In this document: positions 8,504 to 16,349 of the stretch, in pieces | How positions within the stretch are numbered: position 1 is the first letter of the stretch | Layout of the letters: every line of letters starts with the position of its first letter | The notes under the pieces: generated by a model | What the model was told of the DNA's origin: nothing | Seen by the model: only the letters and a program-made list of their open reading frames with translations | The model's database searches: none | Position numbers and translations under genes: made by a program | Source: JBDTCS01 sp039923455 | Lineage (GTDB): Bacteria > Bacteroidota > Ignavibacteria > Palsa-1295 | Reading direction: 5' to 3' | Assembly (NCBI GenBank): GCA_039923455.1 | Contig: JBDTCS010000309.1 | Span: forward strand, 1 to 20,634 | Length of the DNA stretch: 20,634 bases

Positions 8504-9241
8504 TTAAATAGCAAGTCCACCCGTCAAGCTAATAATATTTCCTGTAATGTATGCTGCTTCTGTGCCGGCTAAATATCGGACGAGACTCGTGATCTCTGAG
8601 ACTTCCGGTAACCTACCAATCGGGATCATCGCGCTATATGCCTCCAAATTTGCTTCGGTTGCTTGAGCAAGCACGGGCACTGCGATACCATTGATAGTAA
8701 TTCCTGAACTTGCATTCTCGACAGCCGCCGAACGCAACAAGCTCGCGAGCGCTTGCGATGCTGCACTTTGTACCGAGATGGTTGGTGCCGATATCGGTGC
8801 CTGACTGCCTGGCAATAGGAGTGAAATTATACGTCCCCACTCGCGATCACGCATGTGGGGCAGCACTGCGCGAATCACATTAAATGCTGAGTAATAGGTC
8901 GTCTGCATCACCGCCGCGAGATCTATATTTGCCATGGAGTGCAACTCATCAGCGTGCACACCAACACCTGTTGTGACAAGAGTATCGATCGAGCCGAATT
9001 CACTTGCAACGTACATCACCATCCGGTCAACTTGTTCCGTATCTGCGAGATCACACTTGATGACGCGCACTCTACCTTCCGTAATCTCTTTAAGTCGATC
9101 GCTCTCCTCCACCGCGAACTCCGTTTGTTCAGAGAACGTCAGTGCAATGTCATACGCTTCGTCAAATGCGAATGCTTCGACGATATCGCTTGCGATCTCC
9201 GAATCAAACCCCGTCAATAATAACGTCCGCTCTCTGGCCAT
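8504..9241 (-). CDS. SDR-fold protein lacking the catalytic Tyr-Lys pair
   Basis: The 245-residue chain follows the short-chain dehydrogenase/reductase pattern along its whole length: LLLTG at the N-terminus, KCDLAD (62-67), GSIDTLVTTGVG (83-94), GRIISLLLPGS (136-146), GITINGIAVP (180-189) and the C-terminal YITGNIISLTGGLAI. Key positions differ. The Gly-rich TGxxxGIG is TGFDSEIA (10-17), NNAG is TTGV (90-93), and the YxxxK site aligns to QSAAS (158-162), so both catalytic Tyr and Lys appear lost. The reading frame is intact, suggesting a maintained non-catalytic or divergent protein rather than a pseudogene. It starts 9 bp after the ubiX stop. Function is unknown; possibilities are a partner subunit of a menaquinone enzyme or a ligand-binding regulator. 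SDR fold is confident, activity is not. Confidence 0.82.
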   Translation of the reverse strand: MARERTLLLTGFDSEIASDIVEAFAFDEAYDIALTFSEQTEFAVEESDRLKEITEGRVRVIKCDLADTEQVDRMVMYVASEFGSIDTLVTTGVGVHADELHSMANIDLAAVMQTTYYSAFNVIRAVLPHMRDREWGRIISLLLPGSQAPISAPTISVQSAASQALASLLRSAAVENASSGITINGIAVPVLAQATEANLEAYSAMIPIGRLPEVSEITSLVRYLAGTEAAYITGNIISLTGGLAI

Positions 9242-9250
9242 TCGTAATTG

Positions 9251-9850
9251 TTATTCTAATTCATCGGCTCGCCAACCGTCGCCAACAGCGATGCCGCACT
9301 GCATTAACACTTTATTGACAAAACCCTGCACATACTCCTCGACCGTCTCGGGTACAAAATACAGCGGCGGTGAGATTGGCATAATGATCGCACCACTTTG
9401 CGACAGATCAGCACATTGTCGAAGTGTGATCGTCGAGAGCGGAGTCTCTCGCACGCAAATAATCAACTTGTATCGCTCCTTCAGACAAACGGCGGCAGTT
9501 CTCGTGATGAGTGTGTCACCAATTCCGGAGGCGATCTTACCAATCGTGCTTGTCGTCGCAGGTATAATCACGAATGCATCCAGGGCAGTCGTGCCGGATG
9601 CAAGCGGTGCGGTGAGATCCGTATCGGCAAATTGCCTTTTGCAGTATGGCGCGAGCGAGTGTGCGGGATCGTTCATCTTTAGCTCATCCTTCAGAACCGC
9701 TTTCCCCCACTTGGACATCACCAAGAATTTATCGTGAGGATATCGCTTGAGAAAATCAACGGCATAGACTGCACCGCTTGAGCCGGTGATTCCAACGGCG
9801 ATGCGGGGCACCCGCGCCTGCGTGATCGGAGCTATTTTGCTTTTGCTCAT
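9251..9850 (-). CDS. ubiX: Flavin prenyltransferase UbiX (prenyl-FMN synthase; MqnM role)
   Basis: A 199-residue UbiX-type flavoprotein that attaches a dimethylallyl group to FMN, making the prenyl-FMN cofactor of UbiD enzymes. GITGSSG (20-26) is the FMN-phosphate loop. IPATTSTIGKIASGIGDTL (96-114) and RTAAVCLKE match the conserved core, and RETPL (134-138) carries the conserved Arg-Glu pair. The length is typical. Its ATG overlaps the TGA of the upstream ubiA-like gene (ATGA), implying translational coupling; a GGAG about 10 bases before the ATG lies inside that gene. The cofactor user is most likely the UbiD-like protein two genes further on. Confidence 0.93.
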   Translation of the reverse strand: MSKSKIAPITQARVPRIAVGITGSSGAVYAVDFLKRYPHDKFLVMSKWGKAVLKDELKMNDPAHSLAPYCKRQFADTDLTAPLASGTTALDAFVIIPATTSTIGKIASGIGDTLITRTAAVCLKERYKLIICVRETPLSTITLRQCADLSQSGAIIMPISPPLYFVPETVEEYVQGFVNKVLMQCGIAVGDGWRADELE

Positions 9851-10716
9851 GCGAAACTCACTCCGATGATAACGAACAAAAACACAACGAAGCCGAGCAC
9901 CGCATTAATCTTGAAGAATGCCATCTCGACATCGGTCGCCTTTTTCTGCTCAAGATAAAGCAACAACCCGGCAAGCAACAAAAGCATAAGTGTGAGTACG
10001 CTACCACGGAACGCGCTGATATAGACTATCGTAAGCAACAGAAACGCTGCGACATGAATCAAAGCCGAAAGTCGAAGTGCGCGAACGGAGCCATAACGCG
10101 ATGACATCGAGTGCAAGCCTTCTTTGCGATCAAACTCTTCATCCGCGGTTGAATAGATTATGTCGAATCCCGAAACCCACATCCATGTAAAGAGCGATAA
10201 AAAGATCGCAGGCATTGCACCGCTCATATCGGGACGCACAGCAAGGTACGCTCCCAATGGTCCGAGAGCAAGCGACAAGCCTACTCCGAAATGTGCGAGT
10301 GAAGTGAATCGCTTCATGAATGGATAGATCGCGAATACCAATAGCGGAATCGGTGAGAGCGCCAAGCATAGCGGATTCAGTTGCCATGCCGATACGAGAT
10401 ACAAAACCAGTCCCGCTATTAAAACTCCTCTCGCCTCACCCATCGACATTCTTCCTGATGGAAGATCACGCATTGCGGTTCGCGGATTTTTCGCATCGAT
10501 GTGCCGATCAATAATTCTGTTCAGGGCAAAGCCAACAGTCCGAGCTCCGGTCGCAGCAAGCAGAATGAACACACCGATACGAATCAACTCTGATGTTTGC
10601 GGTAGGGGTCGTCCAGCCAACACGTCGCCATGCAAAGCGAGCGCCATACCACTAAAGATAACGGGTAAAGAAAAAACTGTATGTTCGATCTTGACAAACG
10701 AAAAGAATTTCTTCAT
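9847..10716 (-). CDS. ubiA: UbiA-family polyprenyltransferase, probably menaquinone-pathway MqnP
   Basis: A 289-residue integral membrane prenyltransferase. NRIIDRHID (66-74) is the first Asp-rich motif and STADEEFD (189-196, Asp192 and Asp196) the second; both bind the Mg-diphosphate of the polyprenyl donor. NPRTAMRDLPSG (77-88) is typical of the UbiA family. About eight to nine hydrophobic stretches are visible, including 47-60, 97-132, 142-160, 168-187 and 221-256, ending in a hydrophobic C-terminus. In this setting it would prenylate 1,4-dihydroxy-6-naphthoate rather than 4-hydroxybenzoate; that substrate is inferred from the mqn neighbours. It starts 9 bp after the aroQ stop and its TGA overlaps the ubiX ATG. 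Heme O or chlorophyll prenyltransferases of the same superfamily are less likely given the neighbours. Confidence 0.9.
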   Translation of the reverse strand: MKKFFSFVKIEHTVFSLPVIFSGMALALHGDVLAGRPLPQTSELIRIGVFILLAATGARTVGFALNRIIDRHIDAKNPRTAMRDLPSGRMSMGEARGVLIAGLVLYLVSAWQLNPLCLALSPIPLLVFAIYPFMKRFTSLAHFGVGLSLALGPLGAYLAVRPDMSGAMPAIFLSLFTWMWVSGFDIIYSTADEEFDRKEGLHSMSSRYGSVRALRLSALIHVAAFLLLTIVYISAFRGSVLTLMLLLLAGLLLYLEQKKATDVEMAFFKINAVLGFVVFLFVIIGVSFA

Positions 10717-10725
10717 TCGTATTGA

Positions 10726-11169
10726 TTATTGTTTCTCGGGGGTCGTTGATACCAAAGTCTGTAGAGCCATCGTGTATCCTTCTGCGCCGTACCCCATTAT
10801 TCTGGTGACATTCGAAAGCCCATCAAAGACACTATGCTGACGAAAGGCCTCTCGTTTTGATAGATCGGATAAGTGAACCTCGATCATCGGTTTCTTGGTG
10901 CCTGCCACAGCATCGCGCAAGGCGTAGGAATAGTGCGTAAACGCTCCGGGATTGAAGATAATCGCATCAAACCAATGACGATTATTTTGCAGCGTATCGA
11001 TTAGAATTCCCTCGTGATTTGATTGAATGCACCGAAGCTCAGCGCCAAGCGAACCAGCGAGCGTCATAAGTTCGGAAAGAATCTCCTCTAGCGTTGCGTG
11101 ACCGTAGATTTCAGGTTCTCGTTCACCGAGCAAATTCAGATTCGGACCATTAAGCACAAGAATATGCAT
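10726..11169 (-). CDS. aroQ: Type II 3-dehydroquinate dehydratase
   Basis: A 147-residue type II dehydroquinase that converts 3-dehydroquinate to 3-dehydroshikimate. NGPNLNLLGEREPEIYG (7-23) contains the flexible-lid Arg17 and catalytic Tyr22; NPGAFTHYSYALRDA (73-87) supplies Asn73 and His79; EVHLSDLSKREAFR (97-110) supplies His99 and Arg110. The usual LSN is LSD here, a small difference. Length is normal. It follows the aroK-aroB fusion by 11 bp and precedes the ubiA-like gene by 9 bp, so it joins the shikimate and menaquinone parts of the run. No Shine-Dalgarno motif is seen. Confidence 0.96.
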   Translation of the reverse strand: MHILVLNGPNLNLLGEREPEIYGHATLEEILSELMTLAGSLGAELRCIQSNHEGILIDTLQNNRHWFDAIIFNPGAFTHYSYALRDAVAGTKKPMIEVHLSDLSKREAFRQHSVFDGLSNVTRIMGYGAEGYTMALQTLVSTTPEKQ

Positions 11170-11180
11170 TGGTGTCGTGA

Positions 11181-12890
11181 TTAGGCGATAGAGATCATGA
11201 ATTCGATAGCAGCACGAACCGATGCATCGGGCACCGACGGTATGACGATGCCTTGCCCGATGGACGAAAGCAACACGAGTCGGTTTTCATCGCGGCTGCG
11301 CTTCTTGTCGCGTCGCATCGCAGCAAATATTTCGGTGGCAGAAAGATCAGGATTCGGAACAATTGGAATTCGTCCAAGCACGATCTCAATCTCTCGCCAC
11401 TCTTCTTCAGATAATATTCCGAGCTTTTGCGAAAGCCAAGCGGCCGTTCGCATTCCAAGCGCGACGGCTTCACCGTGGAGATACACTCCAAACCCTGCTG
11501 TCGATTCCAGTGCATGTGCAAACGTGTGGCCGAAATTTAGCAACTCACGTATGCCGTTATGATGCTCGAACTCATCTCGCTCGATATAGCGGAGTTTCTC
11601 TTGTACCGATTCTCGAATAAGTTGTTCGTAACTTGGATCAACACCACGTATCAATCGACGAACGGATTTCGAAAGCGTCTGCCACATTGTTGGTGAACCA
11701 ATGAGCGCATACTTAAAGATTTCCGCGAGACCGGCGTGCACCTCTCGTTTTGGAAGTGTCTTAAGAAAAAGCGGATCGATCAGCACCAGCTTTGGTGGAT
11801 AGAATGTACCGAGTAAATTTTTCGTATTCGCATGATCGATGCCTGTTTTGCCACCGAGCGATGCATCGACTTGCGCGAGCAGTGTGGTTGGAACGTGAAT
11901 GACCGGAATGCCACGTTTGAAAAGGCTTGCAGCCATTCCCCCCAGATCGCTGACGACTCCACCTCCAATCGTAATTATAAGTCCTGCGTTGCGAGAAATG
12001 TCAAGCTCCCGCATCGAATCAAGCAATTCAAAGAGTGCTTCCTTCGATTTACTCGCCTCACCTGGCTCGATTGCAAGTTGATGGAGCTGCGCTGTTGACT
12101 TGATCTCAGTGGTGATCTTCCCTACAAGCTTCGTCGTATGAAGTTTGGAAACATTTTTATCGGTAAGAAAAAGAACCGATTGCGCCTTAGCATCACGAAT
12201 CGCGCTCGTAATTTCTGTCGTCGCAATTCCACTCCCGATCGAAAATGGATAATCGCCGAGCGCGCTTTTTGCGACGAACGTTTGAAAGCGTGGACGCAAT
12301 CCTACATGCCGCGACATTTGCTCTAGCGCCTTAAACAATTCTTCGGCGAGTTCGTCCGGCGTGCGTTCGTCACCTTTGGGGCTGCGCGTCACGAAATGGA
12401 GCGTTGCTTGTTCGTAGAAATGGACGCGACTATCGAGGAGCGTACGAATCCTTAGTGCGAGGTCATCCGGTCCGGAAGCCCGAAGCAACGGTCGTTCGCG
12501 GCCTTCGAGTATACTTCGAAGAACTTGTTTTGTGGCTTGCTTGACTGTCACATCGACCCATACCACAACCCCCGAGCCACGCATGATCGCACGATTCACA
12601 GGCCTAATCACCGTACCACCACCGGTTGCGACGACCATAGGCTTGCTCGAGTAAGCATGTTTTGACACTTCGAGTAGCTCAGTAGTTTCGAGATCACGAA
12701 ACTGACTTTCCCCGCCGGTACCAGAAAATATTTCGCCCACGCGTGATCCAATTTTTTTCTCAACCGCGTAATCGAGGTCTACGAAGCCATACCCGCTTTT
12801 CGAAAGTCGAGCAGCTAGCGCTTGACCGATCACCGATTTACCGGCGCCGGGAAGACCGGTCAAATAAATATTGCGTCCTCTCCAAGTCAT
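11181..12890 (-). CDS. aroKB: Shikimate kinase AroK fused to 3-dehydroquinate synthase AroB
   Basis: A single 569-residue frame with two shikimate enzymes. Residues 1-190 are AroK: Walker A GLPGAGKS (12-19), VDLDYAVEKKIG with Asp38 and Asp40, FRDLE (64-68) with Arg65, GGGT (90-93) and lid segment GRERPLL (130-136). Residues about 200-569 are AroB: PGEASKSKE (277-284), GGGVVSDLGGMAASLFKRG (309-327), HVPTTLLAQVDASLGGKTG (332-350) and LAEIFKYALI. Likely zinc ligands are Glu390, His455 (FGHTF) and His472 (HGEAV). AroB makes 3-dehydroquinate from DAHP; AroK phosphorylates shikimate. The two steps are not consecutive (AroQ and AroE act between them). All catalytic motifs are present in both halves. 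The ATG overlaps the aroC TGA (ATGA), indicating translational coupling. Confidence 0.95.
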   Translation of the reverse strand: MTWRGRNIYLTGLPGAGKSVIGQALAARLSKSGYGFVDLDYAVEKKIGSRVGEIFSGTGGESQFRDLETTELLEVSKHAYSSKPMVVATGGGTVIRPVNRAIMRGSGVVVWVDVTVKQATKQVLRSILEGRERPLLRASGPDDLALRIRTLLDSRVHFYEQATLHFVTRSPKGDERTPDELAEELFKALEQMSRHVGLRPRFQTFVAKSALGDYPFSIGSGIATTEITSAIRDAKAQSVLFLTDKNVSKLHTTKLVGKITTEIKSTAQLHQLAIEPGEASKSKEALFELLDSMRELDISRNAGLIITIGGGVVSDLGGMAASLFKRGIPVIHVPTTLLAQVDASLGGKTGIDHANTKNLLGTFYPPKLVLIDPLFLKTLPKREVHAGLAEIFKYALIGSPTMWQTLSKSVRRLIRGVDPSYEQLIRESVQEKLRYIERDEFEHHNGIRELLNFGHTFAHALESTAGFGVYLHGEAVALGMRTAAWLSQKLGILSEEEWREIEIVLGRIPIVPNPDLSATEIFAAMRRDKKRSRDENRLVLLSSIGQGIVIPSVPDASVRAAIEFMISIA

Positions 12891-14074
12891 CGCTTTTTCA
12901 AAAGTTCGGTGAATCTGGCTCTTCGTGGGTTGATCCGCTCATTTAGCTCGTCCATCGTATCTCCTCCAAATGTATCGAGGAGTGCGTCCGCAATCGTAAG
13001 CGCAATGATGTTCTCAACGATCACCGATAGCGCCGGAACCGCGCAAACATCACTTCGCTCGATGTGTGCTTCGGTCGGTTCGCCCCGCGATAGATCAACC
13101 GAACCGAGGGGTTTCATGAGCGTTGAAATCGGCTTCATATACGCGCGCACAACCAAAGGCTCACCGTTCGTTACACCTGCTTCAAGGCCTCCGGCATTGT
13201 TAGAGCCACGTGTGATCGAGCCGTCCGTAATCTCAATAGAATCATGCACTTGCGAGCCGCGACTCATCGCAGATCGAATACCATTTCCGATCTCAATCGA
13301 CTTGACAGCCTGCGTGCTCATCACTGCCTGACTAATCAAACCATCGAGCTTCCGATCCCATTGCACGTGACTCCCAAGGCCAACGGGCAGTCCGAAAACT
13401 TGACATTCAACAACTCCACCAAGTGTATCGCCGAGCAACTTTGCGGAATCGATCGCGTGCATCATCTTAGCTTCGGACGCTTTATCTAACGTTCGAACGG
13501 GCGATTCGCTAATCTGATTTTTTAACGCTTTCGAGCTATTGATAGCCAATTCGTCACTCGCCGTGACGTCACCAATTGCACGGACAAATCCGGTCGAGCT
13601 AATCCCAACTTCCTGTAGCAGCTTAGATGCGATAGCACCGATAGCTACTCGCATTGCAGTCTCGCGGGCACTTGCTCGCTCGAAAGTATTTCGGAGATCG
13701 GCTTCGTGACCATATTTAACGCCGCCTGCCAAATCGGCGTGACCAGGTCGTGGGATTGTAACCGGTTTTGTAACTGCTCCCGAAGTTGGGAGCACGGACA
13801 TTCGCTCGCCCCAATTTGCCCAATCTTTGTTTGCAATCAGAATTCCGATCGGTGAGCCCGTGGTAATTCCAAATCGTACGCCCGAGATGATCCTGGCGCG
13901 GTCTTGCTCGATCTGTTGTCTTCTACCGCGACCGTAGCCCTTCTGTCTTTCGGCGAGTATGGGGTCGATATCACGAGACGCAATGAGCGAGAGTCCCGAT
14001 GGCATTCCCTCAAGAATGCCAACGAGCATTTCTCCATGTGATTCACCCGCCGTAAGATATCGTAGCCTTGCCAT
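12887..14074 (-). CDS. aroC: Chorismate synthase
   Basis: A 395-residue chorismate synthase, which removes phosphate from EPSP using reduced FMN and ends the shikimate pathway. RYLTAGESHGE (5-15) carries His13; GYGRGRRQQIEQDRARIISGV (46-66) is the conserved Arg-rich phosphate/FMN region; RPGHADLAGG (109-118) carries His112; and ERASARETA (132-140) is the family signature. The C-terminus has DVCAVPA and the conserved GGDTMDE. Length is normal, toward the longer end. It overlaps aroKB by 4 bases and starts 19 bp after aroE; no Shine-Dalgarno motif is present, and an 11-base direct repeat lies in the junction. Its product, chorismate, is the substrate of the MqnA domain encoded further down the run. 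Confidence 0.97.
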   Translation of the reverse strand: MARLRYLTAGESHGEMLVGILEGMPSGLSLIASRDIDPILAERQKGYGRGRRQQIEQDRARIISGVRFGITTGSPIGILIANKDWANWGERMSVLPTSGAVTKPVTIPRPGHADLAGGVKYGHEADLRNTFERASARETAMRVAIGAIASKLLQEVGISSTGFVRAIGDVTASDELAINSSKALKNQISESPVRTLDKASEAKMMHAIDSAKLLGDTLGGVVECQVFGLPVGLGSHVQWDRKLDGLISQAVMSTQAVKSIEIGNGIRSAMSRGSQVHDSIEITDGSITRGSNNAGGLEAGVTNGEPLVVRAYMKPISTLMKPLGSVDLSRGEPTEAHIERSDVCAVPALSVIVENIIALTIADALLDTFGGDTMDELNERINPRRARFTELLKKR

Positions 14075-14110
14075 TTCAGTTCAACTACTGTGTTCAGTTC
14101 AACAAGTGAG
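14075..14110. repeat. Imperfect 18-bp tandem duplication at the aroE-aroC junction
   Basis: TTCAGTTCAAC occurs at 14075-14085 and again at 14093-14103. The full 18-base units (14075-14092 and 14093-14110) match at 15 of 18 positions. On the - strand the unit carries the aroE TGA; because the period is a multiple of three, a second TGA lies in the same frame 18 bases on. This looks like a small local duplication of the end of aroE. Confidence 0.6.
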
Positions 14111-14981
14111 TTAGCTTGGACTTAATCGTGTGATACTCTGATTCACTGATCGGTGAATCATCAGAGAGTGTTCCGCTCCTCCAATACTTTTGTGAAAGCG
14201 CAGCTTGCTCGATGAGCATTCCGAGTCCCGAAATAGTTTTTGCAGCGGCTTCGGCTGCTTCGCTTAAGAATGCAGTTTGCTTTGGGTCGTACACAAGATC
14301 GATAGCAATATCTCGATCTCGCCACGCAAAGCCATCAAGCAAATTTCCTGGCGTGCCTTGCTTGCCAACGGGTGTTGCTTGCAACACGACGACCGGCGCA
14401 TCAAGTGAAGCGCGAATCGTCCGAAGACTTTCGAAAGGGATCACCCGTGCCGAGGGACCATTTTGTGCGGTCGACAGCGACTGCACAAGCTGATTTGCGG
14501 CGTCCGCAGATCGATTCGCGATAGTCAGCGACAATGGCATCGAATCGCTAAGCATCGAATGCAATACTGCTTTTGCCGCACCGCCCGCACCGACAGCGAT
14601 CAAGTGATACCCCCCGAGATTAAAAGTTGGCAATTCCCTCTTGAGAGCATTTCGAAATCCTGCCCCATCGGTACTTACGCTTGTAACGTTATCGGCAAAG
14701 AATGCGAGCGTATTTGCACTTTGAATTTCTGTTGCCGCTCCAAGACTGGATTGCGCAAGTTCAAAGGCAAGGTCTTTATATGGCATCGTAACATTCGCAC
14801 CACTAAAACGATTGGAAAACGCGTGCTTGATCCAAGCTGCAACATCACACGATTCTTTACAGTCGACGAGTTCATAGTGCAATCCCGCAACTTGGGAATC
14901 AGCGAGCATAGGAGCGAGAAGCTTGTGTAACTCCGGCGACACGCTGTTCGAAATATCTCTCCCTAACAGAGCGATCTTCAT
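14094..14981 (-). CDS. aroE: Shikimate dehydrogenase
   Basis: A 295-residue NADP-dependent shikimate dehydrogenase. SNSVSPELH (11-19) is the shikimate-binding N-terminal motif; GANVTMPYKD (61-70) contains catalytic Lys69; SAN (88-90) supplies Asn90 and STDGAGF (103-109) catalytic Asp105; GAGGAAKAV (131-139) is the dinucleotide-binding loop. The C-terminal segment GMLIEQA is also conserved. Length is slightly above the usual 270-290. The gene starts 6 bp after the aroA stop and ends 19 bp before aroC. Quinate/shikimate dehydrogenase variants exist, but the biosynthetic neighbours favour AroE. Confidence 0.95.
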   Translation of the reverse strand: MKIALLGRDISNSVSPELHKLLAPMLADSQVAGLHYELVDCKESCDVAAWIKHAFSNRFSGANVTMPYKDLAFELAQSSLGAATEIQSANTLAFFADNVTSVSTDGAGFRNALKRELPTFNLGGYHLIAVGAGGAAKAVLHSMLSDSMPLSLTIANRSADAANQLVQSLSTAQNGPSARVIPFESLRTIRASLDAPVVVLQATPVGKQGTPGNLLDGFAWRDRDIAIDLVYDPKQTAFLSEAAEAAAKTISGLGMLIEQAALSQKYWRSGTLSDDSPISESEYHTIKSKLTHLLN

Positions 14982-14987
14982 TGAGTA

Positions 14988-16349
14988 TTAATGTGTGAGT
15001 TTCACTGCGTCCTCTCCGGCCATACGCCGAAGATGGTCGAAGAACTCTGGGTACGAAACCTGAGCAACTTCGGCACCCGATATAGAAACCAAATCTTTTG
15101 CGCGCAGCGCAGCCACAACAAAAGCCATCGCGATCCGATGATCACCGCCATGCTCCACAATGCCACCACGGAGCATTCTATCGGGAGCACCCAAGATGTT
15201 TAGCCCGCCCGTGGCTTCCATAACAGTCACTCCAAAATTTGACAAGTTCTTGGCGAGCATTGCAAGTCGATCGGATTCCTTATGCCGCAATTCCTCGGCT
15301 CCCTCGATCGTGCTTTCACCATCAGCAAACGCGCCCAATATTGCCAGCATTGGAAGCTCATCGATCAGGTCAGGAATATCTTCTTGAAGAACATGAAAAG
15401 GACGTAAGGGAGTTGCTCCCGGAGAGAAGACGGTTAGCGACCCACGACTCTCACCCCACTCCTCCACCACATTCTCGGCAAGCATCGCAACTCCCATCAG
15501 ACTCAGCACTTCCAAGAAGCGCATACGTGTTGGATTGAGAAGAATGTTGTCGATGCGAGTAGTTTTCCCGCATAGGATTCCTGCACCAATCATGAACGTC
15601 GCGGACGAAATATCCCCCGCGACATTGTAAACAATTCGCTCGTCCAAATTGAAGCCTGTCAAACCTTCGATGCTTATCTCATCCTCGCCGGAGATCTCCG
15701 CACCAAACGCACTCAGCATTCGCTCCGTGTGATCACGACTTTGGAACGGCTCGCGAACTGTGGTCGTCCCCGCAGCAAACATTCCGGCAAGCAGCACTGC
15801 AGTCTTCATCTGCGCGGATGCAACCGGAAGCTCAATCGTAGCAGCATGAAGTGTTGCACCTTCGATGCGTGCGGGAAGTGTGCCAGCAGACGAAGTCTGA
15901 ATGTTAGCCCCCATCTGGTTTAGAATTCTGGCAAGTCGTTGCATCGGACGACTTGAAAGCGATTCGTCGCCAGTAAGCGTTGTCGAAAATCTTTGACCTG
16001 CGAGCACACCCATCAGAAGCCTCGCTGTCGTTCCGGAATTAGCGCAATGAATCTGGTGTCCACTCGCGCGCAAGCCATGCAGTCCACCACCTTGAAGCTC
16101 AATGCGATCATCGAAAAACTCGATCGAAACTCCGAGTGACTGCAATGCAATCACCGTTGCCAAAACATCATGCGCGATCGACTCCATAGGTGGCAGTGGA
16201 ATAATAATGAGCGACCTTGTCAGCGATCCGATAATCAGCAGTCGATGAAGTATGGATTTATCCGGAGGCATATTAAGCGTAACCGCTTCGGCGTTCGCGT
16301 TGCGGCTTGTCCATTCGGCACGAGTTGCACCTGAAATTTCAGCGATCAT
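14988..16349 (-). CDS. aroA: 3-phosphoshikimate 1-carboxyvinyltransferase (EPSP synthase)
   Basis: A 453-residue EPSP synthase joining phosphoenolpyruvate to shikimate 3-phosphate. PPDKSILHR (28-36) contains Lys31, Ser32 and Arg36, although the second serine of the usual KSxSxR is Leu34 here. ANSGTTARLL (103-112) is the PEP-binding loop; SSRPMQRL (132-139), SAQMK (178-182), GDISSATF, DIPDLIDELP, ELRHKESDRL with Lys357, and GGDHRIAMA (401-409) are all present. Length fits with a slightly extended N-terminus. The gene overlaps the end of the comB-like gene by 11 bp. A GGAG lies 7 bases before the ATG, one of the few Shine-Dalgarno-like sites in the window, supporting this start. Confidence 0.96.
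   Translation of the reverse strand: MIAEISGATRAEWTSRNANAEAVTLNMPPDKSILHRLLIIGSLTRSLIIIPLPPMESIAHDVLATVIALQSLGVSIEFFDDRIELQGGGLHGLRASGHQIHCANSGTTARLLMGVLAGQRFSTTLTGDESLSSRPMQRLARILNQMGANIQTSSAGTLPARIEGATLHAATIELPVASAQMKTAVLLAGMFAAGTTTVREPFQSRDHTERMLSAFGAEISGEDEISIEGLTGFNLDERIVYNVAGDISSATFMIGAGILCGKTTRIDNILLNPTRMRFLEVLSLMGVAMLAENVVEEWGESRGSLTVFSPGATPLRPFHVLQEDIPDLIDELPMLAILGAFADGESTIEGAEELRHKESDRLAMLAKNLSNFGVTVMEATGGLNILGAPDRMLRGGIVEHGGDHRIAMAFVVAALRAKDLVSISGAEVAQVSYPEFFDHLRRMAGEDAVKLTH

Noticed and set aside
8504..9241. The SDR-like gene as a frameshifted pseudogene
   Set aside because: The frame is open from ATG to stop with SDR landmarks at the expected spacing throughout; only key residues are changed.
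8934..9737. A 267-codon open frame on the + strand opposite the SDR-like and ubiX genes
   Set aside because: It spans the boundary of two well-supported - strand genes, is low-complexity and Ser-rich, and has no recognisable motif; it is a shadow of their codon use.
6092..10716. Reading the ubiA/ubiX/ubiD-like genes as ubiquinone biosynthesis
   Set aside because: No chorismate lyase, hydroxylases or UbiG are nearby, while mqnEA, mqnC and mqnD are; the futalosine pathway uses the same three enzyme families for its late steps.
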